Shown here: piece by piece, positions 49,170 to 59,068 of the stretch | Layout: each line of letters opens with the position of its first letter | Position numbering within the stretch: the stretch's first letter is position 1 | DNA from: Mucilaginibacter straminoryzae | Lineage (GTDB): Bacteria > Bacteroidota > Bacteroidia > Sphingobacteriales > Sphingobacteriaceae | Length of the DNA: 64,000 bases | NCBI RefSeq assembly: GCF_022953055.1 | Contig: NZ_JALJEJ010000012.1 | Span: 24,748-88,747, forward strand | Direction: 5' to 3' | The notes under the pieces: model-generated | Databases searched by the model: none | Seen by the model: the letters and a program-made list of their open reading frames with translations, nothing else | Told to the model about the DNA's origin: nothing | Position numbers and translations under genes: made by a program

Positions 49170-51650
49170 TTAGTTTCCAGATTTTACGCGGTTGCTTTCT
49201 TCTGCACCGGTTTGGTGTTGGCGAACGCGGATCTTGGTATTGCCAAAATTATAGGTGAAGGTTAAGCGGCCGACGCGGGTTTCATTCTTCTGATGAATAT
49301 CGATGTTATTACCCTGCGCCCGGCTGATAACATTGTTTTCGCGCATGTTAAAGATGTCGCTTACAGACAGTTTCAGGCTGGCTTTCTTGTTTAGGAAGGC
49401 CTTGCTGATGCCACCATCAATAGAATATTGTGGTTTGATGAGGAAATAACCATATACTAACGATGATTGGTAATTACCGGTAATTTCCATTTTAAACAGC
49501 TTCCCTACAGTGAAGTTATTACTCAGGCGGCCGTTATAAGCCAATTTTCCATCGTCCAGGTTTCCGCTGCCCAATGTGCCGTTTTGTACACTGCCAGATT
49601 TAAAGCTCATGTAAAAAGCAGTTGCGTTTAAATTACCGCTCCACCATTTGGTGAGTTGGAACGGGGTGTTCAAATTCAGGTTATAGTTGTTTTGAACACG
49701 CAGGTTAAGCGTGGTCTGGAAGGTTGCCTTTTTTGCCGGGTCGGTCAGGATCACCTCTGTAATCACGTCATTCGTACGGCTGTAACCCAAGGTAAGATTA
49801 ATAGCGTGGTTATAGGTGTAGTTCAACTCGAAAGAATTGGTGTACTGCGGCTTCAAAAATGGGTTGCCTTGTGAATAAGTAAACTGATCGAGGTAATATA
49901 CAAACGGGTTTAAGTTATCATAGCTAGGGCGGTCAATCCGGCGGCTGTAGTTGAAACCGATCTCGTTTTTTTGATTAATGGTATGGTTGATAAATAAACT
50001 TGGGAACAAGTTCAGATAAGAGCGGTCTACCACACGGTTATGGTCATCGCTTACACTACCGGTTACCAGGTTGCCGTTAGAGCTGGTATACTCTGCACGC
50101 AGACCTGCCTGTACAGAAGTGTTTTTAAACTGTTTATTGTAATTCAGGTACCCGGCTCCAATTCGTTCGGTGTAAATAAAACGGTTGGTTAAGGTAGCGT
50201 CATTAATATAACCTTTGGTAGTACTGTCCACTTCAGCACGCAGGTCGTTATCTGTTTTTACAGAACTGTATTTCATACCGGCTTCCAGTTTTGATGTTTT
50301 GTTCAGCGGCAGTGCATAGTCTGCTTTTGCCGAACGGATATCTATTTCAGAAGGGGTGTTGTTGCGGCGTAACAAAGGGATATGGTTTTCTACTCCGTTA
50401 TTACCAAAGAACATGGTGTTATATTGTGCGGCAGACCGGTTCTTGAAAGTCGAATAATCTAAGTCGGCGTTCAACTCCTGCCCTGCGGTATCTAACTGCA
50501 AATGGTCGTTCAGGTTAAAAGCCAGGTTCTTGTAGCTTTGGTCGATAACGGAGTTAGTGATTTGATAACCATTATAGACAAGAAGTTTGTTACCAATATT
50601 GGTGCGATTGAAGTTGTCGTCCCTTTCCGGGTTAAAGTAACCGCTGGCCACAAATCCCAAAGTGTTTCTTTTGCCGGTTTCCACGTCAGCCCCAACCCTG
50701 AAATTATTGTAATGGTAACTATTAGTCATGCGGGTTTGCTGGCTGAAGTATGTGGTACTGGTTTGGTCAGTAACAGTTCTGTCTATACCCAGGTTGTTGG
50801 TACGTTTGCTGTCGCCGCGGCTCAGGGTACCGAAAATGTTTACGTTGCCTTCTTTATGGTTTAAGGTTAAAGAGGTATTATCCCTGAAATACTTGCCGAG
50901 TGCAGCAGTGGCAGAAATGTTGCCGTTTGTACCGCTCTGACGGTTCTTTTTTAGCTTGATGTTGATGATGCCCGAGTTACCCGCAGCATCATATTTAGCC
51001 GATGGGTTGGTAATGATCTCGATGGATTGGATGGTGTTACCATCTGTCGACCGCAGTAAGGTGGCTAATTGCGCCGCAGAAAGATAGGTTAGCTTATCGT
51101 TGATCATCACGGTAACGCCCTGCTTTCCGCGAAGGCTAATGTTGTCGTCTTTGTCTACAGTTACACCAGGCGCTTTCTCCAGAATCTCCATGGCAGAGTT
51201 GCCCGCCGCCAGGATACTGTTCTCTACATTCATCACTGTGCGGTCTGTTTTCCGCTCGATCAATGGCCGGCTGGCTACTACGTTTACCGTTTGCAAGCTC
51301 TTGCTGGCCTGTTGTAATTGCAGCACCGGTACGGTAACAGTTGCACCTTCGGTAACGTTAAAAGTTTTCGAGGCAGATTTCAGGTAGCCAACCATAGTGG
51401 CCTTTACCACATAGCTGCCTGCTTTAACACCGGTGAAGGTGTAAATGCCGTTATCATTGGTCAGGGTGCCTTTTACTACGGTTGAATCTTTGCTTCTTAG
51501 CAAACTTACGGTTGCGTAATCTGCCGGTTTGCCGTTTTCGTTAGTCAAGGTCCCTTTCACTTTAGCGGTACCTGCGGTTTGAGCGTTTGCGGCGCCTGCA
51601 CTTAAAAGTAATGCAGCAAACGCGAATATTTTTGTATAGTGTGATTTCAT
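49170..51650 (-). CDS. TonB-dependent outer-membrane receptor (OMP_b-brl_3 type)
   Basis: The 826-residue protein has a signal peptide (about 1-23), an N-terminal carboxypeptidase-like regulatory domain (about 25-110: KVKGTLTNENGKPADYATVSLL), a TonB plug (IEIITNPSAKYDAAGNSGIINIKLKK), and a barrel of about 600 residues ending VGRLTFTYNFGNTKI. The class is related to outer-membrane beta-barrel family proteins with unknown substrates rather than SusC. No partner lipoprotein is adjacent. Confidence 0.93.
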   Translation of the reverse strand: MKSHYTKIFAFAALLLSAGAANAQTAGTAKVKGTLTNENGKPADYATVSLLRSKDSTVVKGTLTNDNGIYTFTGVKAGSYVVKATMVGYLKSASKTFNVTEGATVTVPVLQLQQASKSLQTVNVVASRPLIERKTDRTVMNVENSILAAGNSAMEILEKAPGVTVDKDDNISLRGKQGVTVMINDKLTYLSAAQLATLLRSTDGNTIQSIEIITNPSAKYDAAGNSGIINIKLKKNRQSGTNGNISATAALGKYFRDNTSLTLNHKEGNVNIFGTLSRGDSKRTNNLGIDRTVTDQTSTTYFSQQTRMTNSYHYNNFRVGADVETGKRNTLGFVASGYFNPERDDNFNRTNIGNKLLVYNGYQITNSVIDQSYKNLAFNLNDHLQLDTAGQELNADLDYSTFKNRSAAQYNTMFFGNNGVENHIPLLRRNNTPSEIDIRSAKADYALPLNKTSKLEAGMKYSSVKTDNDLRAEVDSTTKGYINDATLTNRFIYTERIGAGYLNYNKQFKNTSVQAGLRAEYTSSNGNLVTGSVSDDHNRVVDRSYLNLFPSLFINHTINQKNEIGFNYSRRIDRPSYDNLNPFVYYLDQFTYSQGNPFLKPQYTNSFELNYTYNHAINLTLGYSRTNDVITEVILTDPAKKATFQTTLNLRVQNNYNLNLNTPFQLTKWWSGNLNATAFYMSFKSGSVQNGTLGSGNLDDGKLAYNGRLSNNFTVGKLFKMEITGNYQSSLVYGYFLIKPQYSIDGGISKAFLNKKASLKLSVSDIFNMRENNVISRAQGNNIDIHQKNETRVGRLTFTYNFGNTKIRVRQHQTGAEESNRVKSGN

Positions 51651-51834
51651 TGTTTATAGTGATGTGATTGTAGTATATATTCTTTAGTTCCCTGATATTT
51701 GGGCAATAGTTATCCCATTAAAGATTTTTCGTCTTTTTTTAAAATGCTAATAAAACTTGTGCTTGTGCGTCAGTTAATCTTAACCCGTGCGGGTTGCCGA
51801 TTTTTAAGTTTAGATGCAGGTTGGGAATAAAAGG

Positions 51835-52038
51835 TTACAGCGAGAAATTAAAAATTATCACGGGGATCAGTTTTTTTAAAACGTCGCGGTAAAGATCAAA
51901 ACCCCTGATGCCTGTTTCGCAGATATCGCATGAGGGTACCAGTGGCTGTTCATAAGCCCTGGATACAAGAAAGCCGATAAGTAAAATAATAAGCCCGGTT
52001 ATCATGGCCAGGCTTATGTATTTATAACTTTTTCGCAT
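51835..52038 (-). CDS. Small single-pass membrane protein
   Basis: The 67-residue protein has one helix (ISLAMITGLIILLIGFLVS, about 7-27), a CDICETG Cys pair after it and a hydrophobic C-terminus. It overlaps the PspC gene end by 17 bp and continues in the same direction. Family not recognised; possibly a third component of the PadR-PspC operon. The ATG at 52038 is chosen over a longer frame to 52062. Confidence 0.6.
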   Translation of the reverse strand: MRKSYKYISLAMITGLIILLIGFLVSRAYEQPLVPSCDICETGIRGFDLYRDVLKKLIPVIIFNFSL

Positions 52039-53662
52039 TTGGTTTAATGACCGCCGTATCAATTTTTAAAGTGTCCACCTTGCATCTGATCCCGTTTTCT
52101 GTCATCATAAATGTCAGCTTATCGGGCGAGCTTAGTTTATTGTCGCTGGCGCAGGCATAAAAATCGGCATTTGTGTAATTTCTTAGCGCTCTTTCTATAA
52201 TTATTTTTGAATTCAGCGGAAGTTTAAGCGTCAGGTTGATCTCCTCGTTATGCCAGGTGTTCTTTTTTAGCTGGTGTAGGCGGTAGTCAAAGTTCAATAC
52301 CGTATCTTTCTGGGTGAAATTATATTGCGTATTACGTGCGTTCATCAGTGCTTCTTCGTAGGTTTTGCCTTTAGCGTGGTAACGTTCTACCAATACCGGT
52401 TGTGCTACGTCGCTCCGCTCGATATTGATCCATACGTTGCGCGGGCCGTTATTTAACTCGTCTTCATCATCCTCATTGGTTACTACCAGGCCGTCGAACC
52501 TGGAGCGGATGTCTAACCGTGCGCTGTCTTCCTTTGTCAGGAATTTGGTGTTGTTCAGTTTCAGGTAATAGGTATTCGCTGTGGTGGGCTTAATGTTGAT
52601 CGTTTGGTCAAAGCTGGCCGACTGTCTGAAATTGGCTGTAATCTTTGTGGCTAAATAGACGCATATACTCAATGCACATATCCAGGTGATCAGCAAGCCC
52701 GAACTCATAGACCGGGTAAGCGCTGGTGTGTTAAAGATTGCCCGGGATAAGATCACGATCATGGCGATCAGCGGGATAATACCGATGAGAAATACCGAAA
52801 AATAGATCCAGCCTGCGTATTGATAACCGATGATACTAAACGGGAACGTCATATGCAGGTCGTTCTTGAATCCGATAGCCGAAACAAGCAGCACAATGAG
52901 GGCTATTGCCAACCCGAAAAAACAAACCATAAACGCAATGCCAATAAGTTTGAGAATTAGTGTGGCGAGTGTTTTAATGGAATTGCCTGCAAACCCGAAA
53001 AACTCTTGTATAAAATCCCGGAAACGATAGATAAATGGCCGTGCTTCCAGTTCCATATCGCCCAGCTTGCCTCGAACGTTGGTCAGCTCGGCTTCGAAGT
53101 TTCTTTTAAAGCCTTCGATGTTCAGTTTTTCGCCTTTCATCGCCATGCGGTCTGCACGGGTAGTTGCTTTGGGGATCACCAACCAAAGGATAATGTAAAG
53201 GAATAGGCCGGTGCCGAAGAACAGTAAAGAAAAGGCAAATGCCAGGCGGATCCATACAGCCTTAATATCAAAATAATTGCCGATACCTGCGCATACGCCG
53301 GAAATGAGATGATCATCAGGGTCGCGGAACAAACGTCGCTTGGTAGCACGTTCGGTAAAAGGAGGGTAGGCTGTCGTTTCTGATGTTTCACCCGCAGAAA
53401 GGTCGAAATCTTCCACAGAACCCATTTGCTGTACCACCATGTTCACGTCCTGCTCTATCACTACCTGCCGTCCTTCGCGAAGCAGTATTTCGGTAAAAAG
53501 CTCGGCAATACGGTTTTCTATATCTGTAGTGATCTCCAGGCTATCTTCAGAGTTGAAGAAATGTTTTTTTACGGCGGTCATGTAGGCCTTCAGTATTTCG
53601 TAAGCAGTCTCTTCTATATGAAATACGGTGCCGTTTATATTGATGATGATTGTCTTATTCAT
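52022..53662 (-). CDS. PspC-domain membrane protein
   Basis: The 546-residue protein has an N-terminal part with HIEETAYEILKAYMTAVKKHF. The PspC domain follows (about 107-167: RRLFRDPDDHLISGVCAGIG, FDIKAVWIRLAFAFSLLF and LYIILWLVIPKATT). Four or more further helices and a C-terminal periplasmic domain of about 200 residues (NTKFLTKEDSARLDIRSRF, KKNTWHNEEINLTLKLP) come after it. PspC relatives sense or respond to envelope stress. It sits under control of the PadR gene just upstream (19 bp gap). Confidence 0.9.
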   Translation of the reverse strand: MNKTIIININGTVFHIEETAYEILKAYMTAVKKHFFNSEDSLEITTDIENRIAELFTEILLREGRQVVIEQDVNMVVQQMGSVEDFDLSAGETSETTAYPPFTERATKRRLFRDPDDHLISGVCAGIGNYFDIKAVWIRLAFAFSLLFFGTGLFLYIILWLVIPKATTRADRMAMKGEKLNIEGFKRNFEAELTNVRGKLGDMELEARPFIYRFRDFIQEFFGFAGNSIKTLATLILKLIGIAFMVCFFGLAIALIVLLVSAIGFKNDLHMTFPFSIIGYQYAGWIYFSVFLIGIIPLIAMIVILSRAIFNTPALTRSMSSGLLITWICALSICVYLATKITANFRQSASFDQTINIKPTTANTYYLKLNNTKFLTKEDSARLDIRSRFDGLVVTNEDDEDELNNGPRNVWINIERSDVAQPVLVERYHAKGKTYEEALMNARNTQYNFTQKDTVLNFDYRLHQLKKNTWHNEEINLTLKLPLNSKIIIERALRNYTNADFYACASDNKLSSPDKLTFMMTENGIRCKVDTLKIDTAVIKPNAKKL

Positions 53663-53681
53663 GATTGTGAAAAATTGTGGG

Positions 53682-54026
53682 TCAGTTATTATTGTTGTTA
53701 CGTCCTTCTATTGATGTTTCTACCGCAAAGGCCAGTTCGCGCCAGGTTTTATCTAACTGTTCTAAAACTTTCCGGCCATCGTCTGACAGCATGTAGTATT
53801 TGCGGGGCGGGCCCGACGTAGATTCTACCCAGCTGTAATTTAAAAGGCCGTTGTTTTTTAGGCGGGTAAGCAGGGGGTATAATGTGCCTTCCACTACCAG
53901 CAGTTGCGCTTTACGCAATTCTGCTATAATGTCTGATGCATATATTTCGCCCCGCGCTATAATGGAAAGTATACAGTACTCGAGTATACCTTTCCGCATT
54001 TGGGTTTGTGTGTTCTCGATTATCAT
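53682..54026 (-). CDS. PadR-family transcriptional regulator
   Basis: The 114-residue winged-helix protein shows the PadR pattern MRKGILEYCILSIIARGEIY, GTLYPLLTRLKNNGLL (recognition part) and GPPRKYYMLSDDGRKVL. The C-terminus is short, with a Asn-rich end (GRNNNNN), so it is the class-II-like short form. It should repress its own operon, and a matching dyad operator lies 24 bases upstream of its start. ATG at 54026; a frame upstream to 54062 would run into the operator. Confidence 0.93.
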   Translation of the reverse strand: MIIENTQTQMRKGILEYCILSIIARGEIYASDIIAELRKAQLLVVEGTLYPLLTRLKNNGLLNYSWVESTSGPPRKYYMLSDDGRKVLEQLDKTWRELAFAVETSIEGRNNNNN

Positions 54027-54049
54027 AATACAAAGATATATGTAAAAGA

Positions 54050-54067
54050 ATGTATTATGCAATACAT
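54050..54067. promoter_or_regulatory. PadR-type operator
   Basis: ATGTATT-ATGC-AATACAT is a perfect 7-bp dyad with ATGT/ACAT ends, matching the known PadR site type. It is centred about 33 bp upstream of the PadR start codon, fitting autorepression. Confidence 0.7.
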
Positions 54068-54157
54068 AGTACTAAAAAAATATAAAATACCCTATCGAAT
54101 TCGTCAGAATTTCAAAGATTTCCACATTTTAATTTCAACTTATTAACAATTAGCCCC

Positions 54158-54165
54158 TATTTTTA
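54158..54165 (+). promoter_or_regulatory. -7 box of SusC1
   Basis: TATTTTTA followed by GC-N3-TTAA; the same TATTTTTAGC-N3-TTAA pattern occurs upstream of SusC2 (59033-59040). Final G of TAnnTTTG is replaced by A in both. Confidence 0.45.
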
Positions 54166-54201
54166 GCTCATTAACTATTAACTGATTTTATAATCGACAA
54201 A

Positions 54202-57200
54202 ATGAAAAAACTTCTACTATTGAGTTTGTGCTTTCTGTTGTTGTCTGTAAGGCAAACTTATGCACAAGGCCGTACCGTGACCGGTACGGTAACAGCCAAA
54301 GAAGATGGTTTACCCGTTCCAGGCGTTACTGTCAAAGTACGTGGAAGCCAGACGGGTACCGTAACTGGCGGAGATGGCCGTTATGTATTAAAAAATGTGC
54401 CTGAAAATGCTTCTATCGTCTTTACTTTTATCGGCTATGATCCCCTAACGCTGCCGGTAAATGGTCAGAGCAATGTTAACGCGGTTTTAACAAGCAATAA
54501 CAAACAGCTTTCTGAAGTAGTGGTAACTGCTTTTGGTATCCGTCGTGAAAAGAAGGCTTTAGGTTATTCTGTTCAGGAAGTAAAAGGTGATGACTTAAAC
54601 GCTGCTCAGCAGTCCGACCCCCTGCGCGCTTTAGCTGGTAAGGTGGCTGGTGCTAACATAACTGGTTCATCAGGAACTCCCGGAGCGGCTACTTATATTC
54701 AGCTTCGTGGCCAGAACTCTTTGACTGGAAATAACCAGCCGCTATTTGTAATTGATGGTGTGCCGATTAACAATAGTCAGAATACGTCAAGCGATCCGTT
54801 GGTAGGCGCCGCTCCAACCAACAGAGCAGCAGATATCAATCCAGAAGATGTAGAAAGTGTTACTGTGCTCAAAGGCCCTTCGGCCGCCGCTCTTTACGGC
54901 ATTCAGGCTGCAAACGGCGCTATTGTAATTACTACTAAAAAAGGTGCTGCCGGAAAAACACAGGTTGATTTTAATGTTGGTGTCTCTTTCGACAAAGTAA
55001 ATCGTTTACCTAAACTTCAAAATCAATGGATTAAAGGTGAGAAAGGTGCAATTGGAAGTTACACCAGCTCAAGCCGCTATTCATGGGGCGCTAAGGCTGA
55101 TACCTTGAAATGGACCGGTATCCCTAATGCATATGACCAACACGGAGATATTGTAGGTGCTTCTAACCCTGCTGGTAAGATCGCATTTCAGCCTTATGAT
55201 AATCTGAATAACTTTTTTAGAACAGCACCTACTTTCAATAATTCCGTAGCCATAAGTGGTGGTAATGATGTTGCTACATACCGGACCTCTGTTTCCAATG
55301 TATATCAGAATTCTATTGTTCCTGAACAATATTATCAGCGCACATCTGTTGGCTTTTCCGGAGCACTGCAAATGACCAAAAAGTTAAAGGCTTCAACCAG
55401 CTTAACTTATACTAGCAGTAACGGTAATTTACCTCAACAGGGAAGCAACCTTTCTGGTTTTATGCTTGCACTTACCAGAACACCTATTTCTTTTGATAAT
55501 TCTAACGGGTTGAAAGACCCAGCAAACAATCCGCTATCTTATACATTGCCAACTGGCCAGTTAAATATAAATGGCTACCCGCAGCGTAACTATAGAAATA
55601 GCGGAACATATGACAACCCTTACTGGATCATCAACAATACACCGTTTACCACTAATGTGAACCGTATTTTTGGTAACATCCAGTTAGATTACAACATCGG
55701 TAGTGGTTTCAGCGCCTTGTATCGGTTAGGCACAGACAGCTACCAGGACAACCGTCATCAATATTACGAGATTGGAAGCGGTAGCTTCAATGGCGGCCAA
55801 GTTTTTGACGATAGATATACCTATAGAAGTTTAAATTCTGACCTGATCTTAAACTACACCAAAAAATTATCAGACAGCTTCCAGTTTGATGGTAAAATCG
55901 GCAACAACTTCTATGGTAGAAAGATAGACGAGCTATATACACAAGGTGATGGCTTAGTGGCACCTGGTTTTGATAATATGGCTAATGCCAGTTCAATCCT
56001 TTCAAGCAACCCGGTGGTGCCTTATAGATCTGCCTCTGTTTTCTATGATTTGAACTTGAGCTATAAATCAATTTTATTCTTAGAAACTACCGGTAGAAAT
56101 GACTGGGTTTCTTCATTGCCGAAAAGCAAAAACAGCTTCTTCTATCCATCTGCCAGCTTAAGCTTTGTGTTTTCTGAATTGGGTGAATTGAAGAACAGCA
56201 GCGTGTTAAGCTTTGGTAAAATCCGCTTCTCGGCTACCCAGGTGGGTAATGCGCCTGATCCTTTCCGGACGCAAACTTTTTATGTGCCAACAGCTTTTTC
56301 AGATGGTTATACTAATGGTATCAAGTTCCCGGCAAACGGAACAGCTAGTTATGCTTTGAATTCACTATTGGGCAATCCTAAACTTGTTCCTGAAAAGACT
56401 ACCTCTTATGAATTAGGTACACAGTTACAATTTTTCGGTAACCGCTTGGGTTTAGATGCAACCGTTTATTACAATAAGGGTACTAACCAAATCGTAGCAG
56501 CTCCTATCGCTGCGTCGAGCGGATACAACAGCCTTACTCTAAATAGTGGTTCCCTTGAAAACAAAGGTTTGGAGCTACAGTTGTCTGGAACACCCATAAA
56601 AAGCACTAACTTCTCCTGGAACTCTTTCATAAACTTCGCTTTAAACCGCAATAAAGTATTGTCATTAGCTCCTGGCGTAAATCAAATCACTTTGAACGGT
56701 TTCACCGGTACGGTTATCGCCGAATTGCCAGGTCAACCGGCTGGCATTATTTATGGTTACGGATATACCCGCGATTCGCAGGGCCGGATTGTTATCGATG
56801 ATCAGAACACCGTTGGGTATCCGTTAGCTAATACTAATGTTCAAGAGAAGATAGGTAATACCAATCCTAAATTCCGAATGGGTTTTGGTAACACCTTTAC
56901 CTACAAAAAAATCTCTTTGTATGGTTTGGTTGACTGGAAATTCAAAGGCGATATCTGGAATGGTACCAGGGGGTCATTAGCAGCTATCGGTACTTCAGAC
57001 CTTACCAACAACCGTAATACTTCAACCGTATTTGCGGGTGTAAATGGCCACATTAATTCTGCAGGTGCCCTTGTGCATTATGATGCAAATGGAAATGAGG
57101 TTGCAGGTGCAGGAGCCGTAAATACAAAGAGTGTGTTATTAAATCAGGGTTGGTACCAAGGTAACGGCGGCGGCTTCGGTAATTTAAATGAAGCGTTTAT

Positions 57201-57456
57201 AGAAGATGGTTCATTCATCAAGTTGCGTGAAGTAGCCCTTTCTTACGACTTTAAAGACCTGTTTTTTGGTAAGAGCAGTAAAACTGTAAAAGGATTTTCA
57301 GTAGGGGCATTTGCACGCAATATCATCATCTGGACCCCGTACAAAGGCATTGATCCTGAAACAAGCTTAACAGGTGCCACAAGTGCACAGGGCATTGATT
57401 ATTTCAACAACCCCGGTGCTTCCAGCTATGGAGTTAATTTGAAAGTTAAATTTTAA
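54202..57456 (+). CDS. SusC/RagA-type TonB-linked outer-membrane transporter, copy 1
   Basis: The 1084-residue barrel protein has a signal peptide (about 1-21). A carboxypeptidase-like regulatory domain (RTVTGTVTAKEDGLPVPGVTV) and a TonB-box-like LSEVVVTAFG follow. Next is a plug with SGTPGAATYIQLRGQNSLTG and PLFVIDGVPINN, then RAADINPEDVESVTVLKGPS and a 22-stranded barrel. With its SusD partner it imports large oligomers. The substrate is unknown, and no glycanase or sensor is adjacent. The SusD gene starts 19 bp later. Confidence 0.96.
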   Translation: MKKLLLLSLCFLLLSVRQTYAQGRTVTGTVTAKEDGLPVPGVTVKVRGSQTGTVTGGDGRYVLKNVPENASIVFTFIGYDPLTLPVNGQSNVNAVLTSNNKQLSEVVVTAFGIRREKKALGYSVQEVKGDDLNAAQQSDPLRALAGKVAGANITGSSGTPGAATYIQLRGQNSLTGNNQPLFVIDGVPINNSQNTSSDPLVGAAPTNRAADINPEDVESVTVLKGPSAAALYGIQAANGAIVITTKKGAAGKTQVDFNVGVSFDKVNRLPKLQNQWIKGEKGAIGSYTSSSRYSWGAKADTLKWTGIPNAYDQHGDIVGASNPAGKIAFQPYDNLNNFFRTAPTFNNSVAISGGNDVATYRTSVSNVYQNSIVPEQYYQRTSVGFSGALQMTKKLKASTSLTYTSSNGNLPQQGSNLSGFMLALTRTPISFDNSNGLKDPANNPLSYTLPTGQLNINGYPQRNYRNSGTYDNPYWIINNTPFTTNVNRIFGNIQLDYNIGSGFSALYRLGTDSYQDNRHQYYEIGSGSFNGGQVFDDRYTYRSLNSDLILNYTKKLSDSFQFDGKIGNNFYGRKIDELYTQGDGLVAPGFDNMANASSILSSNPVVPYRSASVFYDLNLSYKSILFLETTGRNDWVSSLPKSKNSFFYPSASLSFVFSELGELKNSSVLSFGKIRFSATQVGNAPDPFRTQTFYVPTAFSDGYTNGIKFPANGTASYALNSLLGNPKLVPEKTTSYELGTQLQFFGNRLGLDATVYYNKGTNQIVAAPIAASSGYNSLTLNSGSLENKGLELQLSGTPIKSTNFSWNSFINFALNRNKVLSLAPGVNQITLNGFTGTVIAELPGQPAGIIYGYGYTRDSQGRIVIDDQNTVGYPLANTNVQEKIGNTNPKFRMGFGNTFTYKKISLYGLVDWKFKGDIWNGTRGSLAAIGTSDLTNNRNTSTVFAGVNGHINSAGALVHYDANGNEVAGAGAVNTKSVLLNQGWYQGNGGGFGNLNEAFIEDGSFIKLREVALSYDFKDLFFGKSSKTVKGFSVGAFARNIIIWTPYKGIDPETSLTGATSAQGIDYFNNPGASSYGVNLKVKF

Positions 57457-57475
57457 TTGAGAAGGGACTTTATTT

Positions 57476-58813
57476 ATGAAAACCAACATAAAAAAATATA
57501 CAAAAGTATTGCTGATGGTGGCAGTAACGCTTGGAGCTGCTTCCTGTAAAAAGGGATACTTTTACGATGGGATCAATAATGATCCGACACAGTTGCAAAA
57601 ACCGATTCCGACCAATCTCTTGCCCGGCATTATCCAATCGACAGGATATGAATGGGGAGGTGATGCTTCGCGTTTCACATCTATCTTTATGCAGCAGGTG
57701 ACCGGGGCGGCTAACCAGTCTTACTCAGCAACAAATTATTCTGTATCGTCTGACGATGTGGATAACATGTGGAGCTTCGGCTTGTACGGTGGTATCATGA
57801 ACAATGCTAATGCTATGGTAAAATTAGCTGATGCAAACGGTCAGGCGCATTATGCTGCCATAGGAAGGATATTGCTTGCAAATGCTTTAGGCCTTACGAC
57901 AGACCTATGGGGCGATATCCCTTATAGCCAGGCGTTTCAGGGTAATGCTAACTTACAGCCTAAATATGATAGCCAACAGCAAATCTATACGACAATTGAT
58001 AATCTGCTGACTACTGCTATTACACAGTTAGCTGCAAGCGAAAATTCAATACAGCCGGGTTCTGACGATAAGCTTTACAGTGGTGACTTGACTAAATGGA
58101 CTAAATTTGCGCATTCTTTACGTGCTAAGTTTTTCCTTCACCTCGCAAAAGTAGATGCGTCAAATTATAGTAAAGCAATAACTGAGGCCCAGTCAGGATT
58201 TACGAGTTCAAATGACGATGCTGTTGTGAACTTTAGCGAAACTAGTGTAAATACTGAAAACCCATGGTCTCAGTTTAATTCACAACGCGGAGATATAGAA
58301 TTTACGGGCTATATCTATGACCTGTTAAATAAAAATGGTGATCCGCGTTTGGACGTGTATAGTGACGGTGGCGGTGGTTTAGGTGCCTTATACGGAAATT
58401 CAAACTCACCTGTTTACCTGATGAGCTATGATGAGCTTCAATTTATCATCGCAGAAGCTCAGTTCCAAACAGGTAACAAGCAGGCTGCTGCTACTGCTTA
58501 TAATGCAGGTGTAGCCGCTAACCTTGGAAGAACTGTAGGTAGCTCTACTTATGCTGCTACCGTAGCTAAAACTAGTGGGAGCATTGCCTTGAATGATATC
58601 ATGACCCAGAAGTATATTGCCAACTTCCTGAATCCAGAAGTATGGACAGACTGGAGAAGGACAGGTTTACCTGCGCTTACACCGGCTGCTGGTGGTGTGC
58701 TGAATGGTCAAATCCCAAGATCATTGCTTTATCCGTCCGGAGAGCAGCGTTACAATACCAACACGCCTCCGAATACTGGTGGTATGTTAAGAAGAGTATG
58801 GTGGGATAAATAA
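57476..58813 (+). CDS. SusD-like lipoprotein (SusD-like_2 type), copy 1
   Basis: The 445-residue protein has a lipobox (LGAASC, Cys about 24) and a helical fold with SusD features: GDIPYSQAF, LTTDLWGDIPY, the TPR-like NANAMVKLADANGQAHYAA and the closing QFIIAEAQFQTGNKQAAATAY and EVWTDWRRTGLPALTP. This sub-type (SusD-like_2) differs from the partner at 62169. It is the surface lid for the SusC at 54202. A terminator follows at 58835-58870. Confidence 0.93.
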   Translation: MKTNIKKYTKVLLMVAVTLGAASCKKGYFYDGINNDPTQLQKPIPTNLLPGIIQSTGYEWGGDASRFTSIFMQQVTGAANQSYSATNYSVSSDDVDNMWSFGLYGGIMNNANAMVKLADANGQAHYAAIGRILLANALGLTTDLWGDIPYSQAFQGNANLQPKYDSQQQIYTTIDNLLTTAITQLAASENSIQPGSDDKLYSGDLTKWTKFAHSLRAKFFLHLAKVDASNYSKAITEAQSGFTSSNDDAVVNFSETSVNTENPWSQFNSQRGDIEFTGYIYDLLNKNGDPRLDVYSDGGGGLGALYGNSNSPVYLMSYDELQFIIAEAQFQTGNKQAAATAYNAGVAANLGRTVGSSTYAATVAKTSGSIALNDIMTQKYIANFLNPEVWTDWRRTGLPALTPAAGGVLNGQIPRSLLYPSGEQRYNTNTPPNTGGMLRRVWWDK

Positions 58814-58834
58814 TTAAAAATACACTTTAACGAC

Positions 58835-58870
58835 AAAAAGAGCCGGAAATTGCATTTTTCGGCTCTTTTT
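58835..58870 (+). terminator. Terminator of the first SusCD pair
   Basis: GAGCCGGAAA pairs with TTTTCGGCTC around a short loop, ending in TTTTT; it also shows A run on the left, so it may act both ways. Confidence 0.85.
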
Positions 58871-59010
58871 GTTTATATTTAGCTACACCTTTTCGCAAAT
58901 CACTTCTCCTATCTTACTAAATACTTACTTATTCGTAAGTGTCTCTGTTTTTGAAATGATATAAACATTTCGGGAAAATTAAATTTTGCTTAATAAATCG
59001 GCCAATTTTT

Positions 59011-59040
59011 TTTGGTAATTCTAAATTATGTTTATTTTTA
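59011..59040 (+). promoter_or_regulatory. Candidate promoter of SusC2
   Basis: TTTG at 59011-59014, 18 bases, TATTTTTA at 59033-59040 (last base differs from TAnnTTTG). Followed by GC-N3-TTAA as in SusC1. Leader about 28 bases. Confidence 0.5.
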
Positions 59041-59068
59041 GCCACTTAATTAAACAAACTGATAACGC

